A stretch of 64,000 nt of DNA. It comes from Bradyrhizobium sp. BTAi1. Lineage in GTDB: Bacteria; Pseudomonadota; Alphaproteobacteria; Rhizobiales; Xanthobacteraceae. The DNA lies in the NCBI RefSeq assembly GCF_000015165.1, contig NC_009485.1, forward strand, positions 2,892,001 through 2,956,000, given 5' to 3'. Below are positions 51,208 to 61,000 of the stretch, one piece after another; position 1 is the first letter of the stretch, and each line of letters opens with the position of its first letter. Position numbers and translations under genes: made by a program. The notes below the pieces were generated by a model. That model saw only the letters and a program-made list of their open reading frames with translations, was not told the DNA's origin and made no database searches.

Positions 51208-52401
51208 GCCTCGATCTCTCTCCCTGTCATTGCGAGGAGCGTAAGCGACGACGCAATCCAGAGTCGCGCGTGCAGCCCTGGATTGCGTCGCTTCGCTCGC
51301 AATGACGATGTGAGATTTGTGGTCACGGTGGTGAATCTCGCAATCATGGTGATGAGACATGAGTGCCCGATCTCGCGGCGCGCTGTCGCGTCCGAGCTTT
51401 GCTGCTGTCCTGCCCTCTCTTTGAAGAGGGCACGGGGAATGCCGGGCGCTGGCCGCACCCATGGCCCGCCTGCGGAAAAAAATGCAGGCGGCAGGTACCA
51501 CAGGTTCAGCCGAGAGCAACCCGGCATTCCCCGCGCGATGGTTTTGACGGCTGCTTCGCGCTCTCCTCGGTGCGCCGGGCTTTCTGGCCACCGTTGCCCG
51601 CGCGGCGCGTGAGCGCCGACACAGGCGTGACACCAGCTTCGGGGTGCCAGGACCACGCGACTTGACCGTGCGCATCGCTGCCGTTCGTCCGCGCAAGGAG
51701 ACCTCACGCGCAGCACCGACACGCCCACCGCATCCCGCACTCGACGTTCGTGACGACCGCGAAGCGCCCCTCTGGTGAGGCGGAACGGGGATATACAATC
51801 ATGATTTCGTGTAAAACGAAAGCGAAAAATCTTGCGCAACGGAGCCGTATCGGGGCATCCGTTTGAGCCCGCTGGAGAAATACGTCTTTCAGTGCAGGCC
51901 GATGTGGCGGCAATCATCACGCGATCAGCGTGTGAGGGCAGCAGATCGCGCGGTCGATGTAGGCGATCTGCGTCTGGCGATTTGCCCGCCGGGCTGAGCA
52001 GGCAGGCATCGTTGAATGTGCCACTTTTACCTTTTTCCGACTGTCGGCTGAGAACTGCAGAACGGGTCAACCGAAAGGCCTTGAACGAAATTCGCAAAGC
52101 TGACGATGCATCGGCTCATAACGTGGCCAATCGGTCCGGGGGGGGCGGATCGCGCCGCGCCGCAACGTTTCGAAGGGTTGACGCCGCAGTTCTTCAGCTG
52201 CCGTCCGGCACCCGATCGACTAACAGCCGGTAAAGCTACGGCTGGAAAATTTAAGCGGTTAGTATCGTGATTCCCGTATTTGTGTGATGCTGGGGCTAAG
52301 TACGCGGCTGTTTCTCCCGTTCATATCCACGTGGATTGCGCCCATCCTCGTGGCAACGGGCATGTGACCGAACAAGGTCGATGCCCAATTCTGGAGAGAT
52401 C
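51208..52401. other. 1.2-kb non-coding stretch with repeats
   Basis: No frame here is convincing. The left end holds a family A repeat (51226-51308). From about 51360 to 51780 the sequence is GC-rich, lacks codon structure and looks like a dispersed intergenic repeat I recall from related genomes (unverified). The right 500 bases are less GC-rich and lead to the chemoreceptor start; GGAGAG at 52393 is its ribosome site. Confidence 0.55.
51226..51308. repeat. Palindromic intergenic repeat, family A copy 4
   Basis: It begins GTCATTGCGAGGAGCGTAAG, contains ACGCAATCCAG and CTGGATTGCGT arms, and ends CGCTCGCAATGACGA. This is the most symmetrical of the four copies. Confidence 0.85.
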
Positions 52402-54384
52402 ATGTCGAGCGTGAGAGACCTGAAAATCAAGTACAAGGCAGGCGTTCTGGTCGCCATGGCGCTGGTCACTGGCGCCTTGATGTTCGTCGTGGCGGCGATC
52501 GGTCTCTCCAACATCAAGTCCTCACTCGATGAGCTTGTTCAGGCCACCAATGTTGAGCGCTATGCGTACGAAACGATCCTGCAAGAGAAGAACTATCTGC
52601 TGAATGCCAACGCATCGACCTCCAACAAGAAGCTTGCCGCGGAGGCATTCGAGACGGCCGAAAAAGACGTCGCCACCATCCTCAAGACGCTGGACAGCAT
52701 TGACCGCACCGGGGGGCCTGCGATCGTTGAACGCTCGCGTTCTGCTCGCAAGGGCACGACCGCCTACGCGGAGCTGTATCGAAAGGGTGTCGCAGCCCTT
52801 GTCGAACTCGACAAGCTGACTGATCTGCTGGAGAAGAACGGCGAGACCGCGTCGCAGGTCGCCAAGGACTATATCCGCAGCGTAGGCGATGCTAAGAAAG
52901 CCGCCACGGCGAGCGATATTCTGGAATACACCTATCTCATCCGTGCCGACGAAAAGCGCTACATGTTGAACCAGCGGGCGGAGACGTTCGGCAAGATGAA
53001 GGCGAATTTTGCGTTCATGATGGAGCGTCTGGCGACGCTTGAAAAGACCGCCGAAGGCGACAAGGAATTGCAGGCGGTCAAGAAGTTCAGTGATGCCGCC
53101 AAGGGCTACGAGAAGGACGCCTATCAGTGGGTCGAACGCAGCGACCTGCTGTTCAAGGATATTCTTCCGAACATGAAGACGCTGGGTGACAATGTCATCA
53201 AGCTGGCTTTTGACGCCGCGCAGGAGACGTCGCAGTCGATGATTACCTCACGTCAGACCATTCTGATGTGGCTGGCGATCATCGGCGGCGGAATTTCGAT
53301 CCTCGGCATCGTCCTTGGCGTCGTGGTGTCCAGTGCGATCACCAAGCCGGTCGCCGCGCTCACCGGCGCCATGTCGGCGCTTGCCAATGGGGACACGTCG
53401 GTCGCCATTCCCAGCATCGAGCAGAAGGAAGAGATCGGCACCATGGCGCGCGCGGTCCAGATCTTCAAGGACAGTGCGATCGCACGCATCGCTATGGAAG
53501 CGCGGGAAAAAGGCGACACGACCCGCCGCCAGGAGCGTCAGAACCGGATGGAGCAACTGACGTCGGAATTCGATGGCACAGTCGTGACCGTGCTCGAAAA
53601 CCTCAAGCGCGGCGTCGGCGGGTTGCATGGATCGTCGCAGTCGATGTCGGGCACCGCGGAGGCCACCAGCGGGCAAAGTCAGGCTGCGGCGTCCGCGGCC
53701 GAGCAGGCCCGCACCAACGTGCAGTCCGTTGCGGCAGCCGGCAACGAATTGTCGTCGTCCATCCAGGAAATATCGCGCCAGGTCGCCCAGACGGCCTCCT
53801 TCGTGCAGGGCGCAACCGCAGAGGCGGAGGAGTGCAACACCAAGATCAACCGCCTTGCGGAGGCTGCCGACCGGATCGGTGAAATCGTCACCCTGATCAA
53901 TGGCATCGCCTCGCAGACCAATCTGCTGGCGCTGAACGCTACCATCGAGGCGGCACGGGTCGGCGAGGCTGGACGCGGCTTCGCCGTGGTCGCAGCAGAG
54001 GTCAAGAACCTCGCGAGCCAGACCGCCAAGGCGACGGAGGAAATTTCGAGCCAGATCACGGCGATGCAGAGCGAAACCACGGATACAGTTGCGGCGATCC
54101 GCGGAATCACCGCCACCATCACGAAAGTGAACGAACTGACCGCTGCCGTAGCGAGCGCCGTGGAGGAGCAGGGGTCTGCGACAGCCGAGATTGCTCGCAA
54201 CGTGGATCAGGCTGCGGGTGGTATTACGCTCGTGGCTGACAACATCACGGGGGTAACGTCCTCGGCAACCAAGACCGGCGCCATGGCGCAGGAAGTGTTT
54301 CAGGCTGCAAATACGCTGCAGACGGAGTCCGCGACGCTGGAAATGGCGGTGTCCGGTTTTCTCCGCGGTGTCCGGGCGCTCTGA
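52402..54384 (+). CDS. Methyl-accepting chemotaxis protein (HBM-like sensor)
   Basis: A 660-residue chemoreceptor. Membrane segments lie at about 14-36 and 287-310. The 250-residue helical periplasmic region, opening VERYAYETILQEKNYLLNAN, suggests a helical bimodular (HBM) sensor, a fold that binds organic acids in Pseudomonas. HAMP (310-362) and the signalling domain follow, with tip [22 protein letters not shown] near residue 520. No CheR pentapeptide is visible. The ATG at 52402 is supported by GGAGAG; a frame from 52336 adds 22 residues. It is not a recent duplicate of the receptor at 3076, as the sensors differ. Confidence 0.94.
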   Translation: MSSVRDLKIKYKAGVLVAMALVTGALMFVVAAIGLSNIKSSLDELVQATNVERYAYETILQEKNYLLNANASTSNKKLAAEAFETAEKDVATILKTLDSIDRTGGPAIVERSRSARKGTTAYAELYRKGVAALVELDKLTDLLEKNGETASQVAKDYIRSVGDAKKAATASDILEYTYLIRADEKRYMLNQRAETFGKMKANFAFMMERLATLEKTAEGDKELQAVKKFSDAAKGYEKDAYQWVERSDLLFKDILPNMKTLGDNVIKLAFDAAQETSQSMITSRQTILMWLAIIGGGISILGIVLGVVVSSAITKPVAALTGAMSALANGDTSVAIPSIEQKEEIGTMARAVQIFKDSAIARIAMEAREKGDTTRRQERQNRMEQLTSEFDGTVVTVLENLKRGVGGLHGSSQSMSGTAEATSGQSQAAASAAEQARTNVQSVAAAGNELSSSIQEISRQVAQTASFVQGATAEAEECNTKINRLAEAADRIGEIVTLINGIASQTNLLALNATIEAARVGEAGRGFAVVAAEVKNLASQTAKATEEISSQITAMQSETTDTVAAIRGITATITKVNELTAAVASAVEEQGSATAEIARNVDQAAGGITLVADNITGVTSSATKTGAMAQEVFQAANTLQTESATLEMAVSGFLRGVRAL

Positions 54385-54406
54385 CCCGTGTCAAGCCATC
54401 AAAGCC

Positions 54407-54438
54407 CCCGGGGTGGGGTTCCTTGCCGCATCCCCGGG
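54407..54438. terminator. Weak hairpin between chemoreceptor and P450 genes
   Basis: CCCGGGG (54407-54413) and CCCCGGG (54432-54438) can form a 7-bp stem with an 18-base loop, 23 bp after the chemoreceptor stop. No T run. Confidence 0.35.
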
Positions 54439-54596
54439 ACGTCGGTGGTCTTGAAGTCAAGCCTCCATCGCCCGCAAGTCGTCTTTTGACGAGCGGAAGC
54501 GAGGCAATGACGCGCCTGCTCCTGATCTCGTTCGCACCAAAATAATCCGCCCTGCGGACTCAATTTTGCGAGCGCTCACGCGGCTCAGCGGCAGTC

Positions 54597-55826
54597 TCAT
54601 CCGCCTCCGACGCCAATCCTGCACGGCACGCTCGCAAACCCTCGAAACCTCACCCGTCCACCCCGCACCGGCGCGCCGTCGAGCTGATAGTTCGGAAACC
54701 GCGCCAAAAACCGCGAGATCGCCACCGCGCCCTCCAGTCTCGCCAGCGCCATGCCCGCGCATTGATGTGCGCCGGTGCCGAAGGCGAGGTGGCGGTTGGC
54801 GAGGCGGCCGATGTCGAAGCGTTCGGGGTCCTCGAATTGCGCGGGATCGCGGTTGGCGGCGCCGATGCACAGCGTGACCGAGGTGCCGGCCTCCAGCTTC
54901 ACGCCGCCGAGCTCGACCGGCTCGGTCGTCATGCGATTGCCGAGCTGGTTCGAGCTCTCATAGCGCAGGATCTCCTCGACGGCGGTGCGGATCAGGCTGG
55001 GAGCATCGATCAACCTTTGCCGCTCGGCAGGATGCTCGCAGAGCAGCACGAGGCCGTTGCCGATCAGGTTGGTCGTGGTTTCGTGGCCGGCATTGAGCAG
55101 GAAGATGCAGTTGTGCAACAGCTCCTTCTCGCTCAGGCGCTCGCCATCCGCTTCGCCCAGGATCAGCCGCGTCAGAACGTCGCGCTCGGGATTGCCAGGC
55201 GCCGCGCGGCGGCGCGCTACGAGGCCTTCGAGATAGGCGAGAAACGCCTTCACCGCCCGATTGCCGCGCGACAATTGCGCCTCCGACACCACCGGCTCCA
55301 GCGCGCCGAGAATGGCCAGCGACCAGTCGCGCAAGGGTCCGCGCTCTTCGTGCGGGACGCCGAGCAGATTGCCGATCACCTCGATGGGGATCGCCGCGGC
55401 GAAATCCTCGATCAACTCGCACCGGTCCTCGGCGGCGATCCGGTCCAGCAGTCCGTCGACCAGCGCGATCAGAGCGGGCTCCATCTCGGCGATCGCCCGC
55501 GGCGACAGCGCTCCCATGATCAGGCGGCGGACGCGCGTATGCGCCGGAGGATCGTTGAAGACGAGACTCGTGGTGTGATGCTCATACAGCAGCGATGCGC
55601 CGTATTTGGGCGCGAATTCGCGCGTCTTGTCCGAGGAGAACGTCTTCGTTGCCTTGTAGGCTGTGACCAGATCGTCGTAACGGGTGAGAACATAGGAGCC
55701 GTTGCGCAGGCGCTTGACCGGCGCATATTGCCGCAGCGCGCGATAGGTGGGGTAGGGATCGGCATAGAAGGCGGGCGTCAGGCTCTCCAGATCGAAATCG
55801 GCAGCGAGCGCAGCGGCGTCATTCAT
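54597..55826 (-). CDS. Cytochrome P450
   Basis: A 409-residue soluble bacterial P450. The oxygen-activating I helix is FLLNAGHETTTNLIGNGL, the ExxR pair is in AVEEILRYES, and the haem Cys is Cys356 in FGTGAHQCAGMALAR. No membrane anchor or fused reductase is present, so electrons must come from a ferredoxin and ferredoxin reductase; candidates in the window are the reductases at 44527 and 32058. The substrate is unknown. It is divergent from tetR and the RND pump, sharing a 264-bp control region. Confidence 0.94.
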   Translation of the reverse strand: MNDAAALAADFDLESLTPAFYADPYPTYRALRQYAPVKRLRNGSYVLTRYDDLVTAYKATKTFSSDKTREFAPKYGASLLYEHHTTSLVFNDPPAHTRVRRLIMGALSPRAIAEMEPALIALVDGLLDRIAAEDRCELIEDFAAAIPIEVIGNLLGVPHEERGPLRDWSLAILGALEPVVSEAQLSRGNRAVKAFLAYLEGLVARRRAAPGNPERDVLTRLILGEADGERLSEKELLHNCIFLLNAGHETTTNLIGNGLVLLCEHPAERQRLIDAPSLIRTAVEEILRYESSNQLGNRMTTEPVELGGVKLEAGTSVTLCIGAANRDPAQFEDPERFDIGRLANRHLAFGTGAHQCAGMALARLEGAVAISRFLARFPNYQLDGAPVRGGRVRFRGFASVPCRIGVGGG

Positions 55827-56055
55827 CGATGGTCCTCCCGGCCGGTTCTTGCTCTTGTCGCTGCGACCGTCGCACGGTCCGCCACAGAAGAAAACGCGCG
55901 GCGCGGGGTCTGCACAGCCGAGCTGGGTAGGCGTCGCAGGCCTTGCCGCACAACCGCCTTGATTGAAGGTATTTTATTGCCTTCGGTGGCGCCGAGATAT
56001 GTCTCGAAATGTCAGGGACTTGGCCCAGGACTGCTGCTGCGTTGCGGCGTGTTTC

Positions 56056-56069
56056 TTGACATAGATCAA
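56056..56069. promoter_or_regulatory. FixK2-type box between P450 and tetR
   Basis: TTGACATAGATCAA fits the FixK2 form TTG(A/C)-N6-(T/G)CAA exactly and TTGAT-N4-ATCAA at nine of ten. It also reads TTGACA as a possible -35 element for tetR. It is centred 15 bp from the TetR-type palindrome. Confidence 0.45.
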
Positions 56070-56085
56070 GTGAGTATTTACTCAC
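56070..56085. promoter_or_regulatory. Probable TetR operator
   Basis: GTGAGTA-TT-TACTCAC is a perfect 16-bp palindrome ending 5 bp before the tetR ATG, where bound repressor would block transcription. Autoregulation and control of the downstream pump are inferred. Confidence 0.65.
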
Positions 56086-56090
56086 GCGTA

Positions 56091-56792
56091 ATGTCCACTC
56101 TGCGCATGACCAGCGACCTGCGGCGGCAGTTGATCCTTGGCGCGGCGAAGCGTTGCTTCGCGCGGCATGGTTATGTCGGCACCACGACGAAGAGCGTCGC
56201 CGCCGCTGCCGCGATCTCGGAAGCCTTGCTGTTCAAGCACTTCTCTTCGAAGGCTGCGCTCTATGCAGAGATCCTGGCCGAAGAGTGCGAGGCCGATCCC
56301 GATTTCGAGCTGCTGCTGGGACAGGAGCCTTCGACGGTCACGCTGGTCAAGCTGATGGCCGGCATGGTCCGGCACTTTCTCAGCACGGCCGACGGCGCCA
56401 ATGAGGAAGAGGAACAGCGGCTGCGGCTGATGATCACCAGCCATCTCGACGATGGCGAATTCGCCAGGCTGCTTTATACGAAAATCGATGATCTGATCGG
56501 CGCGAAGTTCGTTGACTCCCTGGACAGCGCCGTGGCGTCAGGTGATGCCGTACGACTTGCGGCTGCACCGCGCGATCTATTCTGGTTCGCGCATCACACT
56601 GTGTTGACGGCGGCGTTGACGCGGCTTCCATCGACCCCGTGTCTATCCTATGGAACCGCGGCGAGCCTGGAGCGCCAGCTCAGTGAGTTCATTCTGCGCG
56701 GCATCGGACTGACCGACGCCGCGATTGCGTGCTATCTCGACCACGAATTGTCGCAACCTCCGGCCCGGCCGGCGACGGCAGAAAGTGCATGA
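56091..56792 (+). CDS. TetR-family transcriptional regulator
   Basis: A 233-residue repressor. The N-terminal DNA-binding domain is ILGAAKRCFARHGYVGTTTK then SVAAAAAISEALLFKHFSSKAALYAEIL (residues about 15-65). The remainder is the helical ligand domain. It precedes the RND adaptor gene by 1 bp, so it is the first gene of the efflux operon. The ATG at 56091 lies 5 bp after the operator and has no ribosome site, so the mRNA may be leaderless; ATG 56106 is an alternative. Confidence 0.92.
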   Translation: MSTLRMTSDLRRQLILGAAKRCFARHGYVGTTTKSVAAAAAISEALLFKHFSSKAALYAEILAEECEADPDFELLLGQEPSTVTLVKLMAGMVRHFLSTADGANEEEEQRLRLMITSHLDDGEFARLLYTKIDDLIGAKFVDSLDSAVASGDAVRLAAAPRDLFWFAHHTVLTAALTRLPSTPCLSYGTAASLERQLSEFILRGIGLTDAAIACYLDHELSQPPARPATAESA

Positions 56793-56793
56793 C

Positions 56794-57984
56794 ATGAACA
56801 TCGCGACGGAACCCAAGCTCTCTGGCAAGCCGATCGACGACAAGCCGCGCAAGCGCACCCGCCCGGTGCTCTGGTTCACCATCGTCGCCATCCTGCTCGC
56901 GGCGCTGGTCGGCGGCTTCGTGTGGTTCAACATGTTCCGCGACAAGATGATCGCGCAGTTCTTCGCGAACATGAAGCCGCCGCCGATCAATGTCAGCATG
57001 GCCACCGCGACCGCAGAGGTTGTGCCGAACCTCCTGACCGCCGTCGGCGATCTCGCCGCCGTGCATCAAGTCAACGTAACCTCGGATGCCTCGGGCCGCA
57101 TCACCGACATCATGTTCACGCCGGGCACAACCGTGAAGCAGGGGACCCCGCTGGTGCAGCTTTATGATGCGCCGGAGCAGGGCGACCTCGCCAATTTCAA
57201 GGCCCAGGTGACCGTGGCGCAGCTGTCGCTCGATCGCGCCAAGCAGCTCGCCTCGCGCCAGTTCGGACCGCAGGCGACCGTCGATCAGGCCCAGGCCGCC
57301 TATGACCAGGCCCAGGCCGGCATCGCCAAGACCGAGGCGCTGATCGCGCAGAAGCTGGTGCGCGCGCCGTTCGATGGCGACCTCGGCGTCCGCAAGGTTG
57401 AGGTCGGCCAATATCTCAGCGCCGGCACCCAGATCGTGTCGCTGACCGATCTGTCGGAGCTGTGGGTCAACTTCACGGTGACCGAAAAGGACAGCGGTCA
57501 GTTGAAGGTCGGCCAGACCGTGCGCGTCGGCGTCGACGCCTATCCGGGCAAGGTGTTCGAGGGCAAGATCACCACCATCGAGCCGCAGATCGCGACCGAC
57601 ACGCGCAACATCCGGGTGCAGGCGACGATCGCGAATCCGGATCACATCCTCAAGCCCGGCATGTTCGCGACCACCACCGTGGTGCTGCCGGACAAGCCGC
57701 CGGTGCTGACGGTTCCGGAGACGGCGGTCGATTATACGCTCTATGGCGACTCGGTCTTCGTGATCAACGAGAAGAAGACCGACGACGGCAAGACCACGCT
57801 GACGGCCGATCGGACCTATGTGCAGACCGGCGACCGCATCAACGGTCGCGCCGTGATCCTGAAGGGGCTCAAGGAGGGTGACCGCGTGGTTGCCGTCGGC
57901 CAGCTCAAGATCCAGTCCGGTGCCGCGGTCGCGATCTCGACCGATCCGCCGCCGCCGGTGCCCGCCAAGCCGCCGCGCTATTGA
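56794..57984 (+). CDS. RND efflux periplasmic adaptor (HlyD/AcrA type)
   Basis: A 396-residue membrane fusion protein. A basic N-terminus precedes one membrane anchor (WFTIVAILLAALVGGFVWF, about 27-45). A lipoyl half-motif pair surrounds a helical hairpin (VTSDASGRITDIMFTPGTTV and LVRAPFDGDLGVRKVEVGQYL), followed by beta-barrel and membrane-proximal domains. It links the inner-membrane pump to an outer-membrane channel; no channel gene is present here. It starts 1 bp after the tetR stop and is separated from the pump gene by a stable hairpin. Confidence 0.93.
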   Translation: MNIATEPKLSGKPIDDKPRKRTRPVLWFTIVAILLAALVGGFVWFNMFRDKMIAQFFANMKPPPINVSMATATAEVVPNLLTAVGDLAAVHQVNVTSDASGRITDIMFTPGTTVKQGTPLVQLYDAPEQGDLANFKAQVTVAQLSLDRAKQLASRQFGPQATVDQAQAAYDQAQAGIAKTEALIAQKLVRAPFDGDLGVRKVEVGQYLSAGTQIVSLTDLSELWVNFTVTEKDSGQLKVGQTVRVGVDAYPGKVFEGKITTIEPQIATDTRNIRVQATIANPDHILKPGMFATTTVVLPDKPPVLTVPETAVDYTLYGDSVFVINEKKTDDGKTTLTADRTYVQTGDRINGRAVILKGLKEGDRVVAVGQLKIQSGAAVAISTDPPPPVPAKPPRY

Positions 57985-57993
57985 TCGAACCAA

Positions 57994-58033
57994 ATGCCCG
58001 CCGAGGCCGCTGTGAAGCGGCCCGCGCGGGCAT
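57994..58033 (+). other. Two-tier hairpin between adaptor and pump genes
   Basis: The outer arms ATGCCCGC (57994-58001) and GCGGGCAT (58026-58033) enclose inner arms GGCCGC (58005-58010) and GCGGCC (58017-58022). It could tune relative levels of adaptor and pump mRNA. Confidence 0.6.
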
Positions 58034-58063
58034 CATCTGCCTCCCGCTGACGAGATTGCCGCG

Positions 58064-61000
58064 ATGCGTTTCACCGATATCTTCATCAAGCGGCCAGTGC
58101 TGTCGCTCGTGGTCAGCATGCTCATCCTGCTGCTCGGCCTGCGTGCCGCGTTCGAGCTGCCGATCCGGCAATATCCGAAGCTGTCGAACACGGTCGTGAA
58201 CGTCACGACCGTCTATCCCGGCGCCTCCGCCGATCTGATCCAGGGCTTCATCACGACGCCGCTGGAGCAGGCGGTCGCGTCGGCCGAAGGCGTCGACTAC
58301 ATCACCTCGTCCTCGGTGCAGGGCACCAGCACGATCCAGGTCTTCATCAAGCTCAATTTCGATCCGAACCAGGCGCTCACCGAGGTGCTCGCCAAGGTGA
58401 ACTCGGTCCGCTATCTGATCCCCAGGGAATCCAACGACCCGATCGTCACCAAGAGCACGGGGCAGACGACGTCGGTGATGTATCTCGGCTTCTCCAGCGA
58501 GGAGCTGTCGGGCTCGGCGATCTCGGACTATCTGACGCGCGTGGTGCAGCCGGTGCTGTCGACCGTCGACGGCGTCGCCGCGGCCAACATTCTCGGCGGC
58601 CAGACCTTCGCGATGCGGATCTGGCTCAACCCGGAAAAGATGGCCGGCCGTAACGTGTCGCCGGCCGATGTCGCCGCCGCGATCTCCGCCAACAACTTCC
58701 AATCCGCCGCCGGACAGGCGAAGGGCTACTTCATCGTCTCCAACGTCACGACCAATACCGGCCTGACCGACGTCAACCAGTTCAAGCGGATGATCGTCAA
58801 GGCCAAGGACGGCGGCTTCGTCCGCATGGAGGACATCGCCACCGTCGAGCTCGCGGCGCAGAGCACCGATGCCAGCGTCGCCTTCAACGGCGAGCGCGCC
58901 ATCTTCATCGGCGTCGACGCGACGCCGCAGGGCAACCCGCTCAACATCGTCAAGGGCGTGCGTGCGCTGTTCCCCGATCTCGAGCGCAACCTGCCGCCGT
59001 CGATGAAGATGAAGGTGGCCTACGATTCCACCAAGTTCATCCAGTCGTCGATCGACGAGGTCGAGCACACGCTCGGCGAGGCCGTGCTCATCGTCATCGT
59101 CGTGATCTTCCTGTTCCTGGCCTCGCTGCGCTCGGTCATCATTCCCGTGGTGACGATCCCGCTGTCCTTGATCGGCGTCTGCACGATGATGCTGGCGCTC
59201 GGCTTCAGCATCAATCTGCTGACCTTGCTGGCCATGGTGCTGGCGATCGGTCTCGTGGTCGACGACGCCATCGTGGTGGTCGAGAACATCCACCGCCATC
59301 TGGAGGAGGGCAGGGCGCCCGTCCAGGCGGCGCTGCAGGGCGCGCGCGAGATCGTCGGCCCGGTCATCTCGATGACGATCACCTTGGCCGCAGTGTACGC
59401 GCCGATCGGCTTTCTCGGCGGCCTCACCGGCTCGCTGTTCCGCGAATTCGCCTTCACGCTCGCGGGCTCCGTCATCGTGTCGGGCGTCATCGCGCTGACC
59501 CTGTCGCCGATGATGTGCTCGGTGCTGCTGCGCAGCGCCGAGGAGGGCCGCTTCGCGCGGATCGTCAACCGCGTGTTCGGCGCGATGACCCGCTGGTACG
59601 GCCGGCAGCTCGACCGTTCGCTCGACTACCGGCCGGTGACGGCGCTGTTCGCGGTCACGATCCTCGGTCTCGTCGGCTTCCTCTATATGCACACGTCCAA
59701 GGAGCTGGCGCCGGAGGAGGATCAGGGCATCGTGTTCTCGATCACCAAGGCGCCGAAATACGCCAATATCGACTACATCAACTTCTACACCGACAAGCTC
59801 GACAAGGTGTTCCAGAAGTTCCCCGAGACCGATTTGCGCTTTGTGCTGAACGGCATCAACGGCCCGCAGGGCGGCTTCGCCGGCATGCTGCTGAAGCCGT
59901 GGGACGAGCGCACGCGCTCCTCGATCAAGCTGAAACCGCTGGTGCAGGCGGAGCTGTCCAAGATCGAGGGCATCAACGCCTTCGCCTTCAACCTGCCGGC
60001 GCTGCCGGGCGGCCCGGGCGGCCTGCCGGTGCAGATGGTGATCAGCTCGACCAGCGGCTTCCAGGCGGTCTATGAGCAGATGGCCAAGCTGAAGGACGCC
60101 GCGCGCAAGAGCGGCATCTTCATCGTCTCCGACAGCGATCTCGAATTCAACCAGCCCGTCGTCAAGGTCTGGATCAACCGCAGCAAGGCCTCCGATCTCG
60201 GCATCACCATGCAGTCGATCGGCAACACGCTGGCGGTGCTGCTCGGCGGCAACTACATCAACCGCTTCAATCTCGAAGGCCGCTCCTACCAGGTGATCCC
60301 GCAGGTGCCGCGCGACAAGCGGCTGTCGCCGGACTCGCTGTCGGGTTATTATGTGGCGACCGCCGCGGGCCAGCAGGTGCCGCTGTCGACGGTGGTCACC
60401 ATCGAGACCGCGACCGATCCGAACTCGCTGACGCATTTCAACCAGCTCAACTCGGCGACCTTCTCGGCCGTGCCGATGCCGGGCGTCACCGTCGGCCAGG
60501 CGGTCGACTTCCTGGAGAAGCAGGCCAAGAACCTGCCGTCGGGCTTCAGCCACGATTACCTCGCCGACGCCCGTCAATACGTCCAGGAAGGCAATCAGCT
60601 CGCGATCACCTTCGGCTTCGCATTGATCATCATCTTCCTGGTGCTGGCGGCGCAGTTCGAGAGCCTGCGCGATCCGCTGGTGATCATGATCAGCGTGCCC
60701 ATGGCGATCGTCGGCGCGCTGATCCCGCTGTTCTTCGGACTTGCGACGATGAACATCTACACCCAGGTCGGTCTGCTGACGCTGGTCGGACTGATCACCA
60801 AGCACGGCATCCTGATGGTGGAGTTCGCCAATGAGCTGCAGCTCAAGGAAGGCGTGGACCGCCGGACCGCGATCGAAACCTCCGCGCGCATCCGCCTGCG
60901 GCCGATCCTGATGACCACGGCGGCGATGGTCACCGGCCTGATCCCGCTGCTGACGGCGTCCGGCGCCGGCGCGGCCAGCCGGTTCTCGATCGGCCTCGTC

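Noticed and set aside
51832..52233. A 133-codon plus-strand frame before the second chemoreceptor
   Set aside because: Arg/Ser/Ala-rich product without structure, no ribosome site, and it lies in a stretch without coding bias.
54762..56792. A 676-codon plus-strand frame covering the P450 complement and tetR
   Set aside because: Only the last 233 codons (from 56091) resemble a protein, TetR; the rest is antisense to the P450 gene.
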